A stretch of 40,264 bases of DNA from Gammaproteobacteria bacterium (GTDB taxonomy: Bacteria; Pseudomonadota; Gammaproteobacteria; UBA6429; Thiohalophilaceae). Where the stretch lies: NCBI GenBank assembly GCA_030594815.1, contig JAUVEN010000012.1:1-40264 (forward strand), in the 5' to 3' direction. Shown piece after piece: positions 16,258 through 25,493 of the stretch. The notes below the pieces were generated by a model. That model was not told the origin of the DNA. It was given only the letters and a program-made list of their open reading frames with translations, and searched no databases. Position 1 is the first letter of the stretch. Each line of letters begins with the position of its first letter. A program made the position numbers and the translations under genes.

Positions 16258-17061
16258 ATGCTTTTTTGGCAAATAGTTGTATTGGCTTTGGTGCAAGGGT
16301 TAACCGAGTTTTTACCAATTTCAAGTTCGGCACACTTAATTCTTGTTCCTGTTTTAAGTGATTGGCCCGATCAAGGTTTAGCTTTTGATGTAGTCATGCA
16401 TCTTGGCACTCTTACTGCTGTTATCTGGTATTTTAGAAAGGATGTCACACGATTAACGATAGACTGGACACAGTCATGTATTAAAAAACAAACAGTAGGT
16501 GAAAGTCGTTTAGCCTGGATTGTTATCATTGCTACCATTCCTGTCGGTGCAGCAGGATTATTGCTAAATGATTTTGTGGATGACGTGTTGCGCTCGCCCG
16601 TTGTTATAGCCTGGGCAACGATTGGTTTTGGTTTGTTATTAGGGCTTTCAGATTATGTTGGTAAAAATAAAATAAGATATGCTGAGAATAAGTTAAGTTG
16701 GAAAAACGGAATTATGATTGGCTTTGCACAGGCGCTGGCGCTTATTCCTGGTACTTCCCGTTCAGGTATAACTATGACCGCGGGATTATTTGCCGGTTTA
16801 ACCCGACAGGGAGCTGCACGTTTTTCATTCTTATTATCAATCCCAACCATTTTAATGGCCGGTGGATATAAAACACTAAAACTCATTCAAGAGGGTAACG
16901 GGGTAGACTGGTTATCACTGGGCATAGGTTATTTTTTATCTGCTGTATCGGCCTATGTATGTATTCATTACTTCCTGAAAATGTTGGAACGAATTGGTAT
17001 GACGCCTTTTGTTATTTACCGTGTAGCTCAGGGCACAATATTATTATATCTTTTTTCTTAA
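16258..17061 (+). CDS. uppP: Undecaprenyl-diphosphatase UppP (BacA)
   Basis: Integral membrane phosphatase that regenerates undecaprenyl phosphate for cell-wall and glycan synthesis; it gives bacitracin resistance when abundant. The 267 residues (family about 265-275) contain both signature regions: LVQGLTEFLPISSSAHLIL near the N-terminus, with the conserved glutamates and serines, and PGTSRSGITMTAGL in the middle. About seven to eight hydrophobic segments are visible. ATAATG start with AAGGAAA just upstream. A VanZ-like gene follows after only 7 bp. Confidence 0.96.
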   Translation: MLFWQIVVLALVQGLTEFLPISSSAHLILVPVLSDWPDQGLAFDVVMHLGTLTAVIWYFRKDVTRLTIDWTQSCIKKQTVGESRLAWIVIIATIPVGAAGLLLNDFVDDVLRSPVVIAWATIGFGLLLGLSDYVGKNKIRYAENKLSWKNGIMIGFAQALALIPGTSRSGITMTAGLFAGLTRQGAARFSFLLSIPTILMAGGYKTLKLIQEGNGVDWLSLGIGYFLSAVSAYVCIHYFLKMLERIGMTPFVIYRVAQGTILLYLFS

Positions 17062-17068
17062 TATCTTC

Positions 17069-17449
17069 ATGTTACGATATTTTAAAGCATGGCTGAGTAT
17101 TGGATGGTTACTGGTAATATTGATGTGTTATGTATCATTAACATCAACGCCACCTGAATTTCATATTGAATTTAAATATATTGATAAGGTAGGTCATTTT
17201 TTTGCATATTTTATTTTAATGACCTGGTTTGCTCAATTATATAAATCACCCCGGACTCGATTATTTTATATTTTGTTTTTTATAACGATGGGAATAACGT
17301 TAGAAATATTGCAAGGCTTAGGTGGGGTACGACTTTTTGAATATTATGACATGCTGGCAAATTCTTTAGGAGTCATACTTGCGTGGCTTATAACGAAAGG
17401 ACGTTTAAAAAACAGTCTGCTATTTTTTGAAGTGGCAATTTTAAAGTAG
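17069..17449 (+). CDS. VanZ-like family membrane protein
   Basis: A 126-residue protein with four hydrophobic segments (WLSIGWLLVILMCYVSL, FFAYFILMTWFAQLY, LFYILFFITMGITLEIL, LANSLGVILAWLIT). It has the VanZ-like signature DKVGHFFAYFILM and a conserved EILQ(G/x) near the third segment. Function in the wider family is unclear; VanZ itself raises teicoplanin resistance. Cotranscription with uppP (7 bp gap) suggests a cell-envelope role, but this is inference. Confidence 0.85.
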   Translation: MLRYFKAWLSIGWLLVILMCYVSLTSTPPEFHIEFKYIDKVGHFFAYFILMTWFAQLYKSPRTRLFYILFFITMGITLEILQGLGGVRLFEYYDMLANSLGVILAWLITKGRLKNSLLFFEVAILK

Positions 17450-17572
17450 CAGCGTGTAGTCAGGATACGGCGCAGTGAAGTCCGTGATAGTAAATTATTA
17501 TTAAGACGCAAGGTATTCGAATACAAAGCTGCTCATTTTTAATGACAAGCTGTATGGCTTTGTTTAGGTTCT

Positions 17573-17670
17573 ACACCGGCCTGAAGGCTGACCTATAAAA
17601 TTCAAAATAAATGAGTATTATGTAGGTCAGCTCCTTACCTACGTCCATGTAGGTAAAGAGCTGACCTACA
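17573..17670. repeat. Palindromic repeats A2/A3 between the VanZ-like gene and rimO
   Basis: A degenerate arm CGGCCTGAAGGCTGACCTA (from about 17574) is followed by a strong hairpin at 17621-17670. The left arm 17621-17642 (begins TGTAGGTCAGCTCC) and right arm 17649-17670 (ends GAGCTGACCTACA) pair at 21 of 22 positions around a 6-base loop. The arms share TGTAGGTCAGC with element A1. The hairpin ends 6 bp before the rimO stop and separates convergent genes. Confidence 0.85.
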
Positions 17671-17676
17671 GACTAT

Positions 17677-18999
17677 TTAATCAATCGGTGTGGCAATAAG
17701 ATCATGTTCGGTTGCAGCAACAATCTTAACATCAACAAAATCACCAAGCTGCACATCTTCAAATCCATCTAATATAACTTCACCATCAATTTCAGGTGCA
17801 TCCGCTTTTGATCTCGCAAGTACCAAGCCTTCTTCTCCATAACTGTCTACCAGTACAGTCATTGTTTGTCCGATTTTTTTCTGTAATTTATCAGCACTAA
17901 TTTGTGCTTGTAGATGCATAAAGCGTTCAAGACGTTCCTGTTGAATTTCTTCAGGAACAAAGTTACCCAGCTCATTGGCTTTAGCACCTTCCACCGGAGA
18001 GTATGCAAAGGCACCGACACGATCGAGTTGGGCTTCTTCCAGAAAGTCGAGCAGCATTTCAAATTCATCTTCAGTTTCTCCGGGGAAACCAACTATAAAG
18101 GTTGAACGCAAAGTAATGTCAGGGCAGATAGTGCGCCAGTTTTTAATGCGCTCTATAGTCTTATCAATTTTACCCGGACGTTTCATTGCTTTTAAAATTC
18201 GTGGGCTGGCATGTTGTAGAGGAATATCGAGATAAGGAAGAATTTTTCCTTCAGCCATTAACGGAATAACGTCATCAACATGAGGATAGGGATAAACATA
18301 ATGTAAACGAACCCAGGCACCAAGATCACCCAGTGCATTTGCGAGTTCGGTCATGTGTGTTTTGATGGCACGTCCGCCCCAGAAGCCAGTGCGGTATTTA
18401 ACATCTACGCCATAAGCACTTGTGTCTTGAGAAATGACGAGCAGTTCTTTCACTCCAGCGTTTACCAGGTTTTCAGCTTCTTGCATGACATCACCTACAT
18501 CACGGCTCACTAAATCGCCACGTAAAGAAGGGATGATGCAAAATGTACAACGATGATTACAGCCTTCAGATATTTTTAAGTAGGCGTAATGTTTTGGTGT
18601 GAGTTTAATTCCTGCATTCGGAACCAGATCTGAAAATGGATCATGTGGCTTAGGTAAATGATCGTGCACGATTTGCATAACTTCTGCAGCAGCATGTGGC
18701 CCGGTAACAGCAAGTACATTAGGGTAAGCAGTTTCAATAACGCCTTCTTTAGCACCAAGACAACCGGTAACAATGACTTTGCCATTTTCTTCTAATGCTT
18801 CACCAATCGCAGCCATTGATTCTTCAACCGCTGAATCAATAAAACCACAGGTATTTACAACAACAAGTTGAGCATCTTCATAGCTATTCGTGATCTCATA
18901 ACCTTCGGCACTGAGTTGAGTGACAATATGTTCAGAGTCAACAAGTGCCTTTGGACAACCAAGACTAATAAAACCAACTTTAGGTGAAGAGTTCGACAT
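17677..18999 (-). CDS. rimO: Ribosomal protein S12 methylthiotransferase RimO
   Basis: Radical SAM enzyme with two iron-sulfur clusters that methylthiolates Asp of ribosomal protein S12. The 440-residue product has the N-terminal MTTase domain with cluster cysteines C15, C51 and C80 ([25 protein letters not shown]). The radical SAM motif C147-x3-C151-x2-C154 is in [19 protein letters not shown]-terminal TRAM domain runs from about residue 375. The [10 protein letters not shown] sequence after the motif is typical of RimO rather than MiaB. It starts 5 bp after the stop of the cytochrome c gene, so it is probably the last gene of a desaturase-cytochrome-rimO transcript. Confidence 0.97.
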   Translation of the reverse strand: MSNSSPKVGFISLGCPKALVDSEHIVTQLSAEGYEITNSYEDAQLVVVNTCGFIDSAVEESMAAIGEALEENGKVIVTGCLGAKEGVIETAYPNVLAVTGPHAAAEVMQIVHDHLPKPHDPFSDLVPNAGIKLTPKHYAYLKISEGCNHRCTFCIIPSLRGDLVSRDVGDVMQEAENLVNAGVKELLVISQDTSAYGVDVKYRTGFWGGRAIKTHMTELANALGDLGAWVRLHYVYPYPHVDDVIPLMAEGKILPYLDIPLQHASPRILKAMKRPGKIDKTIERIKNWRTICPDITLRSTFIVGFPGETEDEFEMLLDFLEEAQLDRVGAFAYSPVEGAKANELGNFVPEEIQQERLERFMHLQAQISADKLQKKIGQTMTVLVDSYGEEGLVLARSKADAPEIDGEVILDGFEDVQLGDFVDVKIVAATEHDLIATPID

Positions 19000-19004
19000 A
19001 ATAT

Positions 19005-19763
19005 TTACTTAACGGGCAGGGTTTGTAAAAAGGTAAGAAGATCAATTTGTTCTTCTAAATTCAGAATCTTGTTCATATTTGGCATGGGTTTGCCATTCAT
19101 GAATGCAGCAGGATTACCGTTACGAAGTTTATGAATTGTTTCAACGGGATTTTCAGTTGCGACAGTTCCTAAATATTCAGTGTTCAAAGGTGCTTTGAAG
19201 TTGATTTTTCGTCCATCACTGCCATGACATTCTTTGCAGTTTTTATTAAAAAAACTTTCACCATGTTTTTTATTGCCATTTACGTGAAGTGTTTTTTTAT
19301 TAAGGTAGCGTGCAATATCTACTTGTCCATTTTTAACAAAGTTGGCTAGCTGAGCGAGAGCTGCATCGGGCATAACTTTGTCATAACCGTGAATTTTATT
19401 TTTTAGTATGGCAACAATCTCTTTGTCACTCATATTTACTGCATTACGAATGCCTTTAATGCCTGTTTTATGACTTCCTTTGTTATAGGCTCCTTTATCT
19501 CCTTTATAGTCCCAGCCATGGCATTCTTTACAACGCCAGCTTGCGGCACCTTGTTTTTTGCCTACCGCAGGGTAAGAGGGATGAGTAGAAGCCGGTTTTT
19601 CTAATTTGAGTTCTTTCCACCACTTATCATAGATGCGACCACCTTCAGCAATGGCATTGGCTTTTTTAGCATCAATATTAGATGCATTATTAGCTGCGTT
19701 TAATGTTAATGATGAGAGACCAATAATGATAAATAATATTTTTGATTTCATTTTATAATCCAT
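19005..19763 (-). CDS. Periplasmic diheme cytochrome c
   Basis: Two-domain c-type cytochrome of about 250 residues, with a signal peptide ([19 protein letters not shown], cut near NAANN). Both heme sites are CKECH (residues 78-82, in [14 protein letters not shown], and 176-180, in [12 protein letters not shown]). Candidate axial methionines are M131 (YDKVMPD) and M227/M230 ([10 protein letters not shown]). Two starts are possible: ATG at 19763, 3 bp after the desaturase stop, or ATG at 19751, which begins the signal peptide more cleanly. It sits between a membrane desaturase and rimO with almost no spacing. Electron transfer to or from the desaturase or a terminal oxidase is possible but only inferred; it would need the ccm genes found at 37.5 kb. 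Confidence 0.88.
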   Translation of the reverse strand: MDYKMKSKILFIIIGLSSLTLNAANNASNIDAKKANAIAEGGRIYDKWWKELKLEKPASTHPSYPAVGKKQGAASWRCKECHGWDYKGDKGAYNKGSHKTGIKGIRNAVNMSDKEIVAILKNKIHGYDKVMPDAALAQLANFVKNGQVDIARYLNKKTLHVNGNKKHGESFFNKNCKECHGSDGRKINFKAPLNTEYLGTVATENPVETIHKLRNGNPAAFMNGKPMPNMNKILNLEEQIDLLTFLQTLPVK

Positions 19764-19766
19764 TCC

Positions 19767-20873
19767 CTAGGCTGTTTTCATTTTATTGTATTGATCAATA
19801 GAAATAATTTTTTGTTGTTTTTCATCCCAAAGAATATATTTAAATTCTTTTGCAACGTCACGTAATCGAATGCGAGTAACATCTTCAAATAAATGGGCAT
19901 ACTCTTTATGCGCTCGAACCAGGTTGTAATTTGGAATGCTTGCAGATAGATGATGAATATGATGGTAAGCAATATCAGCACCAAACCAGTTGATTATTTT
20001 TGGAAATGTAAAAAAGCTGGTTCCGGTTAATGCTGCTTGATAGTAATTCCAGTGCTCTGTATCAGATGCATAAGAGCCTTCAAAATTATGTTGCAGGGTA
20101 AATATAATTAAACCTGCTGCACCTGCGAGAGAAAGACTAATAATGTAAATAGTAAAAAAAGTCGCTGCGCCAAAATACCAGCTTGCTGTGATCCAAATAC
20201 TAACTAAGACAATATTATTTAATGTCATATGTAAATATTCTTTTCCCGTTTTCCAATAAGGTGAACTTTGCGAAGAGATGATCTGCTTAAATGACTCGCC
20301 TGGGGTTTTAATTTTTTTCTTAATGATATTAATGCCGAATACTAAACTACCGAGCATCCAGTTGAATCTCGGATTAAAAATGAAATACATAAATGCGCCA
20401 AAGGGTGCGAACAAAATGCTTCTACCTAAACGATATTTATTTTGATTGCCAGGTGAAAGTTGTGCGAACTCTTTAACAGATAGTATATTCAATGGCCCGC
20501 GATATTTTTCCCAGTTACCATTTGTGGAGTGGTGGAAGTTATGATGTTGCGACCAAACATATTGCGGCATACCAACAAATACACCGGTAAAGAAACCGCC
20601 GACGGTATTAAATAATTGTGTTTTAAACATGCTCTTATGACCGCAGTCGTGCATGAGCATAAAAATGCGAACAATAAATAATGACAATAATAATGTGAAA
20701 GCGCTAGCAAACCAGTAAGACTGCGACTCTAAACTTTTCATTGCCAGATAAAAAAGAGCAAAGTAAGGGACAAGCGTGTTTAAGTTTTGCATCAGTCCTT
20801 TAAAGTTGCTTTTATGTGAATATTTTATAATGATTTCTGGAGCAATTTCTTTCAATTGAGCGGGGGAGGTCAT
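19767..20873 (-). CDS. Membrane fatty-acid desaturase (diiron, three His boxes)
   Basis: A 368-residue member of the membrane fatty-acid desaturase/hydroxylase family. The three histidine boxes are HDCGH (75-79), HNFHH preceded by another His (110-115), and HHIHH (304-308); QHNF (261-264) may add a ligand. Hydrophobic segments lie at about 36-73, 92-104, 155-185 and 220-262. The third box context, AYHHIHHLSASIPNYNL, resembles acyl-lipid desaturases of the delta-12/omega-3 type rather than delta-9 acyl-CoA enzymes, but the position of the double bond cannot be read from sequence. The diheme cytochrome gene starts 3 bp after its stop. The 230-bp upstream gap to the DUF2236 gene probably holds the promoter. 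Confidence 0.92.
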   Translation of the reverse strand: MTSPAQLKEIAPEIIIKYSHKSNFKGLMQNLNTLVPYFALFYLAMKSLESQSYWFASAFTLLLSLFIVRIFMLMHDCGHKSMFKTQLFNTVGGFFTGVFVGMPQYVWSQHHNFHHSTNGNWEKYRGPLNILSVKEFAQLSPGNQNKYRLGRSILFAPFGAFMYFIFNPRFNWMLGSLVFGINIIKKKIKTPGESFKQIISSQSSPYWKTGKEYLHMTLNNIVLVSIWITASWYFGAATFFTIYIISLSLAGAAGLIIFTLQHNFEGSYASDTEHWNYYQAALTGTSFFTFPKIINWFGADIAYHHIHHLSASIPNYNLVRAHKEYAHLFEDVTRIRLRDVAKEFKYILWDEKQQKIISIDQYNKMKTA

Positions 20874-21103
20874 TCGTTGTATTCCTGCAGGATTAGTTTA
20901 GATTTACCCTAATACAATAATATTTGTATATTGATAAGAAGCGATATTATAGAGCACTTCAATTGTAAAGAAAGCGGTATATGGCGCATTAAAAGAGAAT
21001 AATGGGGTGTTTTCTGGCTGATATAATATATTAATTCAGAATATCAGCGTGTTAGACAATATTTTGAGGCTCTATACTGCAGGCGATAGATATTCAAGTT
21101 AGC

Positions 21104-22498
21104 TTAGCTATTATATTTACCGGATAAATAGCTTGTCGGCACTAATTTATATGGGATGACTAAAGGTTTTAATATAGCTGTTTTTTCATGAGTCTGTTCG
21201 CTTTTGTTATATTCTTTGCGCCAGTCCCATAGAGATTGTGCAATTCGACTGAACATATAATTAGCAATGGGACGTAAAAGTTTAATGTTGACTAAAAAAC
21301 CAAATAACCGAATTCCCAGCCAAATAAAGAAACGTACAATGTAATCATAGAAGCTTAATTTTAATCCTAATGCTTTATACGATTCTTTTGAAATTAGTAT
21401 TGAAGTGATTAATCGTGCTAAACGACGTACATGCAATAACCTGGAAAATGGTATCAAATGTTTAGCGTTTTCTGAAAATGCTTCAAGTAACGATTGTTGT
21501 AAAAGATTTCCATCATTTGAGTAGCCGCGTCTGCGAGACATAATTTGCGTGTAGATAATTTTTGTTTTTTCATAACTGGAGAATTCAACAAGAAACTGTT
21601 CATCAATACCTAATGTATAACCTACAATATTCCATGTATGTAAATACGCATTACGTTGTTTTTTATTTATTCTTACACCGATCTTTTTTAGTCCACGTAA
21701 TATGGTGAAAGAAAAAGTCAATAAAATGATGGCTAATGCTTCATTGTTAATCGGTACGCCATCCGTTTCTATATCCCATGATTCCGGTTTTTTCTTTCCA
21801 TACCACGAACTTTGTTCCTGGCTGGAGTCGAAAACATATGCCAGTAAGAAATCATCAGGATCAATATTATTGTCATGTTGATGATCGGCTAATATTTTTT
21901 TCTTATGTAGCATCAAGTGACGTACAGCAGCATGTATTAACCTTATTTTAAGAATTGACTGGATTCCTTTACCGGACAGCCTGCCATCTTTAACAGATAA
22001 GCCTTCTTCGCCCATGACATCGGTTACCATTTGTGCTGTTTCAACCAAACGTCTTGGAGCGTCATCAATTAAAAGACGAGTAAAGCCCAAGACTTTAGTG
22101 TCAGGCTGGCAGACATAGGTTGTGGGTAAGCTGGCACAACCTAAAATCATAATGCCAGAGAATAAATGGTCTTGAAAAACGTGGCTGCCTAATTCCAGTT
22201 TTTCAGCATTAATCCACTTTGGTAATGATGTTGCCTGCATGAAAAACTTTTCAAGAGCGTGTTGAATATTTTCATCGTCAGGAAAGTACTTTTGGATTGC
22301 ATCAATGACTTTGTCATCGGATGGCATACGAATCATGTTTTCAAGTTTTTCAACCAATTCTTGAATTGAGGAGCAGTATTGTGAAGCAAATACTGCGATA
22401 ACTTCATCCGCGAGAGGATCACCCTGTTGTCTAAAATCATCTAACATCTTTTCTGTAAAAGGGGATCGGTTTGATGCATCCTCACAATTGTCAGGCAT
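21104..22498 (-). CDS. DUF2236 (MpaB/Lcp-type) oxygenase family protein
   Basis: A 464-residue protein of the DUF2236 family. This includes the latex-clearing protein Lcp, a heme b dioxygenase that cuts polyisoprene, and MpaB, which cleaves a prenyl chain. Diagnostic parts are LPKWINAEKLELGSHVF, FSGIMILGCASLPTTYVC, RRLVETAQMVTDVM, KIRLIHAAVRHLML (His expected near heme), NNEALAIILLTFSFTILRGL and AYLHTWNIVGYTLGID. A hydrophobic stretch (YIVRFFIWLGIRLFGFLVNI) near the C-terminus may bind membrane. No signal peptide is seen, unlike Lcp. It is downstream of cca by 48 bp. Substrate unknown; the nearby desaturase makes an unsaturated lipid a reasonable guess. Confidence 0.82.
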   Translation of the reverse strand: MPDNCEDASNRSPFTEKMLDDFRQQGDPLADEVIAVFASQYCSSIQELVEKLENMIRMPSDDKVIDAIQKYFPDDENIQHALEKFFMQATSLPKWINAEKLELGSHVFQDHLFSGIMILGCASLPTTYVCQPDTKVLGFTRLLIDDAPRRLVETAQMVTDVMGEEGLSVKDGRLSGKGIQSILKIRLIHAAVRHLMLHKKKILADHQHDNNIDPDDFLLAYVFDSSQEQSSWYGKKKPESWDIETDGVPINNEALAIILLTFSFTILRGLKKIGVRINKKQRNAYLHTWNIVGYTLGIDEQFLVEFSSYEKTKIIYTQIMSRRRGYSNDGNLLQQSLLEAFSENAKHLIPFSRLLHVRRLARLITSILISKESYKALGLKLSFYDYIVRFFIWLGIRLFGFLVNIKLLRPIANYMFSRIAQSLWDWRKEYNKSEQTHEKTAILKPLVIPYKLVPTSYLSGKYNS

Positions 22499-22546
22499 GT
22501 GTTTTCCTTTGTTATTATTTTTCTATTATAAATTTAAAAAATCGGA

Positions 22547-23770
22547 TTATTTATCCTCTCGCGCTTTTTTAATTGCGATTATCCGTTGCTTCGCAAGCTC
22601 ATACTTAATTTCTTTGCCCTTTAGTCCCTGAGCAACCAGTTCTTTTGCCTTCAAGGATTTTGCGGCATTAAAAACTTTTCTATAAATACCCGGTTGTTCA
22701 AAAGAGTTGTTTTCATAACCTGTACGCCCACGCGAGTCTGCTTCACAAGCAAGTAAAAATAATTCAAATCGTTCAGGACGTCGAAATGCATCGAGCGATT
22801 CGAGTGTTTTTAAAAACGTGCTGTTTTTTAATTCTTTTGCACGATGATAATGTAAATGATACTCCGTCACTATAAGGGCAAGTTCTCGATAATCATTTGG
22901 GATTTTATAGCGGTCACATAATGCATTAACTAAAGGCACACCTCGTGTTTCATGTGCAATGTGTTTCGGCCATTTTGATTTTGCTGTGGTGCCTTTTCCC
23001 AGGTCATGTACTAACGCAGCAAAACGAACTTTTGGATCGGTCGATAATTTTGCTGCTTGAGTAAGGACCATCATAGTGTGCACACCAGTATCAATTTCAG
23101 GATGGTGTTTTACAGGTTGAGGTACTCCCCAAAGCCGATCAATTTCCGGAAATAGTTTCGCTAGTGCACCACAATTACGTAATACTTCAAAATATCGAGC
23201 AGGGGTTTTCTCTGTCAAAGCATGCATGGTCTCTTGCCATACACGTTCAGGTACAAGCGAATCCACTTCGCCGTTTTTAACCATCTCTGCCATGAGTTTT
23301 TGTGTTTCATTTGCAATGGTGAAGCCCAAATGAGCAAAGCGTGCAGCAAAACGGGCGACACGTAATATTCGTACCGGATCTTCAACAAAAGCAGGGGAGA
23401 CATGACGTAATACTTTCGCCTTGATATCCGCCTGACCATTGAAAGGATCGATGAGTTGCTCGTCAGCCGATAAGGCGATGGCATTAATGGTTAAGTCTCG
23501 CCGTATTAAATCTTCTTCGAGACTGACATCTGCTGCAGCATGAAAACTAAAACCACTATATCCAGGTGCTGTTTTACGTTCGGTACGTGCGAGCGCATAT
23601 TCTTCGTTTGTTTCGGGATGTAAGAAGACAGGAAAATCTTTTCCTACTTGTCGATAATCTTGTTTTAACATTTCTTCGGGTGTAGCACCAACGACCACCC
23701 AGTCGCGATCCTTGGTTTCAAGCCCCAATAGTTGATCACGAACACAACCACCAACAAGATAGATTTCCAT
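22547..23770 (-). CDS. cca: CCA-adding tRNA nucleotidyltransferase
   Basis: Adds or repairs the 3' CCA end of tRNAs. The 407-residue product (E. coli 412) begins MEIYLVGGCVRDQLLGL, followed by the catalytic DxD in KDRDWVVVG (D21, D23), RRDLTINAIA, and EDPVRILRVARFAARF. A C-terminal HD phosphohydrolase domain, with HPEIDTGVHTMMVL and ALVHDLGKGTT, shows the multifunctional gammaproteobacterial form. It is divergent from the aldehyde dehydrogenase gene across 190 bp. Confidence 0.97.
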   Translation of the reverse strand: MEIYLVGGCVRDQLLGLETKDRDWVVVGATPEEMLKQDYRQVGKDFPVFLHPETNEEYALARTERKTAPGYSGFSFHAAADVSLEEDLIRRDLTINAIALSADEQLIDPFNGQADIKAKVLRHVSPAFVEDPVRILRVARFAARFAHLGFTIANETQKLMAEMVKNGEVDSLVPERVWQETMHALTEKTPARYFEVLRNCGALAKLFPEIDRLWGVPQPVKHHPEIDTGVHTMMVLTQAAKLSTDPKVRFAALVHDLGKGTTAKSKWPKHIAHETRGVPLVNALCDRYKIPNDYRELALIVTEYHLHYHRAKELKNSTFLKTLESLDAFRRPERFELFLLACEADSRGRTGYENNSFEQPGIYRKVFNAAKSLKAKELVAQGLKGKEIKYELAKQRIIAIKKAREDK

Positions 23771-23960
23771 ATTTATTAAGTGTCTTTATTTTTAAGAATT
23801 AAGATAAATTTTAAGTGTTATTGTATCGATAATTACTGATGCGATCACATTTTAGTTGTAAGTCTTTATACAATTCGGTGATCAGGGTTATTTAAGCTAT
23901 AGTTATTCCATATCTGGCTGACTTGTATAAAGTATAAATAATAATATTAAGGAGTAGTGT

Positions 23961-25325
23961 ATGAGTTTTGAAGTGATTAATCCCGCAACGGGCGAGAAAG
24001 TCACCGAAATTCCCGCCTGGGATTCTAAACAACTAGAATCAGGCCTTGCTGCCGTAGCTGCAGCATCACCTGGCTGGCGAAATACACCTATGACTGAGCG
24101 ATGTGCATTAATGCATAAGGCTGCTGAAGTAATACGTGCAAATAAAGAAAAGTATGCCGCTATTATTACCCAGGAAATGGGTAAATTAATTAATGATGCC
24201 CGCGCTGAAGTAGAGAAATGTGCGACGGTTTGTGATTTTTATGCGGATAATGGCCCGCAATTTTTAGCGGATGAAGAAATCGAATCTGATGCTGGTAAGA
24301 GTTATGTGGCCTACCTTCCACTTGGAACCGTACTGGCTGTTATGCCGTGGAATTTTCCCTTGTGGCAGGTCTTTCGTTTTGCTGCACCGGCCTTAGTTGC
24401 AGGTAATACCGGTGTTTTAAAACATGCATCGAATGTACCTCAGTGTGCGTTGCTTATTGAAGATGTCTTTAAGCAGGCAGGTTTTCCTGAAAATGTATTT
24501 CGTTCATTAATGATTCGAGCATCACAGGTAAAAGCCGTGATTGAAGATCCACGTGTACATGCGGTGACCTTAACGGGCAGCGAACCCGCGGGTCGGCAGG
24601 TTGCTGCTACGGCAGGAAATAGTTTAAAAAAATCAGTGTTGGAATTGGGTGGTTCAGATGCTTTTATTGTTCTGGAAGATGCTGATTTAGATCTTACGGT
24701 ACAAAATGCTTTAGTGTCCCGATATTTAAATACCGGTCAAAGCTGCATTGCAGCAAAACGGTTTATTGTTGTTGATGCCATTGTTGAAGATTTTGTGGTG
24801 CGCTTTAAGGCAGGTGTTGAGGCATTAAAGACCGGTGATCCGATGGATGAATCAACCACGCTGGCACCTATGGCGCGTGAAGATTTAAGAGATGAATTAC
24901 ATGTTCAGGTGAAAGATACACTTGCGGCAGGTGCAATAGCAGCAACGGGCTGTGAACCTGTTGGTGGTCCAGGCGCTTTTTATAAGGCATCCATTCTTGA
25001 TGGTGTTGAACCGGGTATGCGTGCATATCATGAAGAGCTTTTTGGCCCCGTTGCTATTGTTATTCACGCCCGAGATGAAGAGGATGCATTACGTATTGCA
25101 AACGACTCACCGTATGGATTGGGCGGTAGTGTCTGGACACAGGATTCCGCGCGAGGTGAACGGCTCGCCCGTCAGATGGAATCAGGTTGCACATTTGTAA
25201 ATGGAATGGTGAAAAGCGATGCTCGTCTACCATTTGGTGGCATTAAAAACTCAGGTTATGGCCGTGAGCTTTCAAAACACGGTATTCGTGAGTTTACTAA
25301 CGCAAAAACTATATGGATTAAATAA
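23961..25325 (+). CDS. Succinate-semialdehyde dehydrogenase (Sad-like aldehyde dehydrogenase)
   Basis: NAD(P)-dependent aldehyde dehydrogenase of 454 residues (E. coli Sad/YneI 462). It has the cofactor-binding PWNFPLWQVFRFAAPALVAG and TLTGSEPAGRQVA, the catalytic Glu in LELGGSD (E228) and the nucleophile Cys in NTGQSCIAAKRFIV (C262). The C-terminal PFGGIKNSGYGRELSKHGIREF is typical. NTGQSCIAAKR and the short N-terminus point to the Sad type, which oxidises succinate semialdehyde, but other semialdehydes are possible. GGAG lies 8 bp before the ATG. No GABA transaminase is seen in the window. Confidence 0.9.
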   Translation: MSFEVINPATGEKVTEIPAWDSKQLESGLAAVAAASPGWRNTPMTERCALMHKAAEVIRANKEKYAAIITQEMGKLINDARAEVEKCATVCDFYADNGPQFLADEEIESDAGKSYVAYLPLGTVLAVMPWNFPLWQVFRFAAPALVAGNTGVLKHASNVPQCALLIEDVFKQAGFPENVFRSLMIRASQVKAVIEDPRVHAVTLTGSEPAGRQVAATAGNSLKKSVLELGGSDAFIVLEDADLDLTVQNALVSRYLNTGQSCIAAKRFIVVDAIVEDFVVRFKAGVEALKTGDPMDESTTLAPMAREDLRDELHVQVKDTLAAGAIAATGCEPVGGPGAFYKASILDGVEPGMRAYHEELFGPVAIVIHARDEEDALRIANDSPYGLGGSVWTQDSARGERLARQMESGCTFVNGMVKSDARLPFGGIKNSGYGRELSKHGIREFTNAKTIWIK

Positions 25326-25328
25326 GAG

Positions 25329-25490
25329 ATAGCCACTAAGGAGAAGGTGAAACCGGAGGTTGAGAGACTGGTCTGGGCCACACAAAGAACACCAAGAAAA
25401 TATATAAAACTAAGAAATTAAACGACTGGGGTTACAGGGTTAATAATAATGTATTTTTCCTCTTGTCTTTCTTTGTGTTCTTCGTGGCCA
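25329..25490. repeat. Palindromic element D2 between the dehydrogenase and GGDEF-EAL genes
   Basis: GGCCACACAAAGAACACCAA (from 25376) mirrors a right arm ending ACTTCGTGGCC-like at 25489 (TTTGTGTTCTTCGTGGCC), with a 2-base indel. A vestigial outer piece ATAGCCACTAAGGA (25329-25342) resembles the outer arm of D1. It is degenerate compared with D1. It lies between convergent genes and ends 4 bp before the next stop codon. Confidence 0.7.
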
Positions 25491-25493
25491 AAT

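Noticed and set aside
19787-19800. TTGATCAA-like sequence near 19791 as another FNR site
   Set aside because: It lies within the desaturase coding sequence and the half-sites have no four-base spacer.
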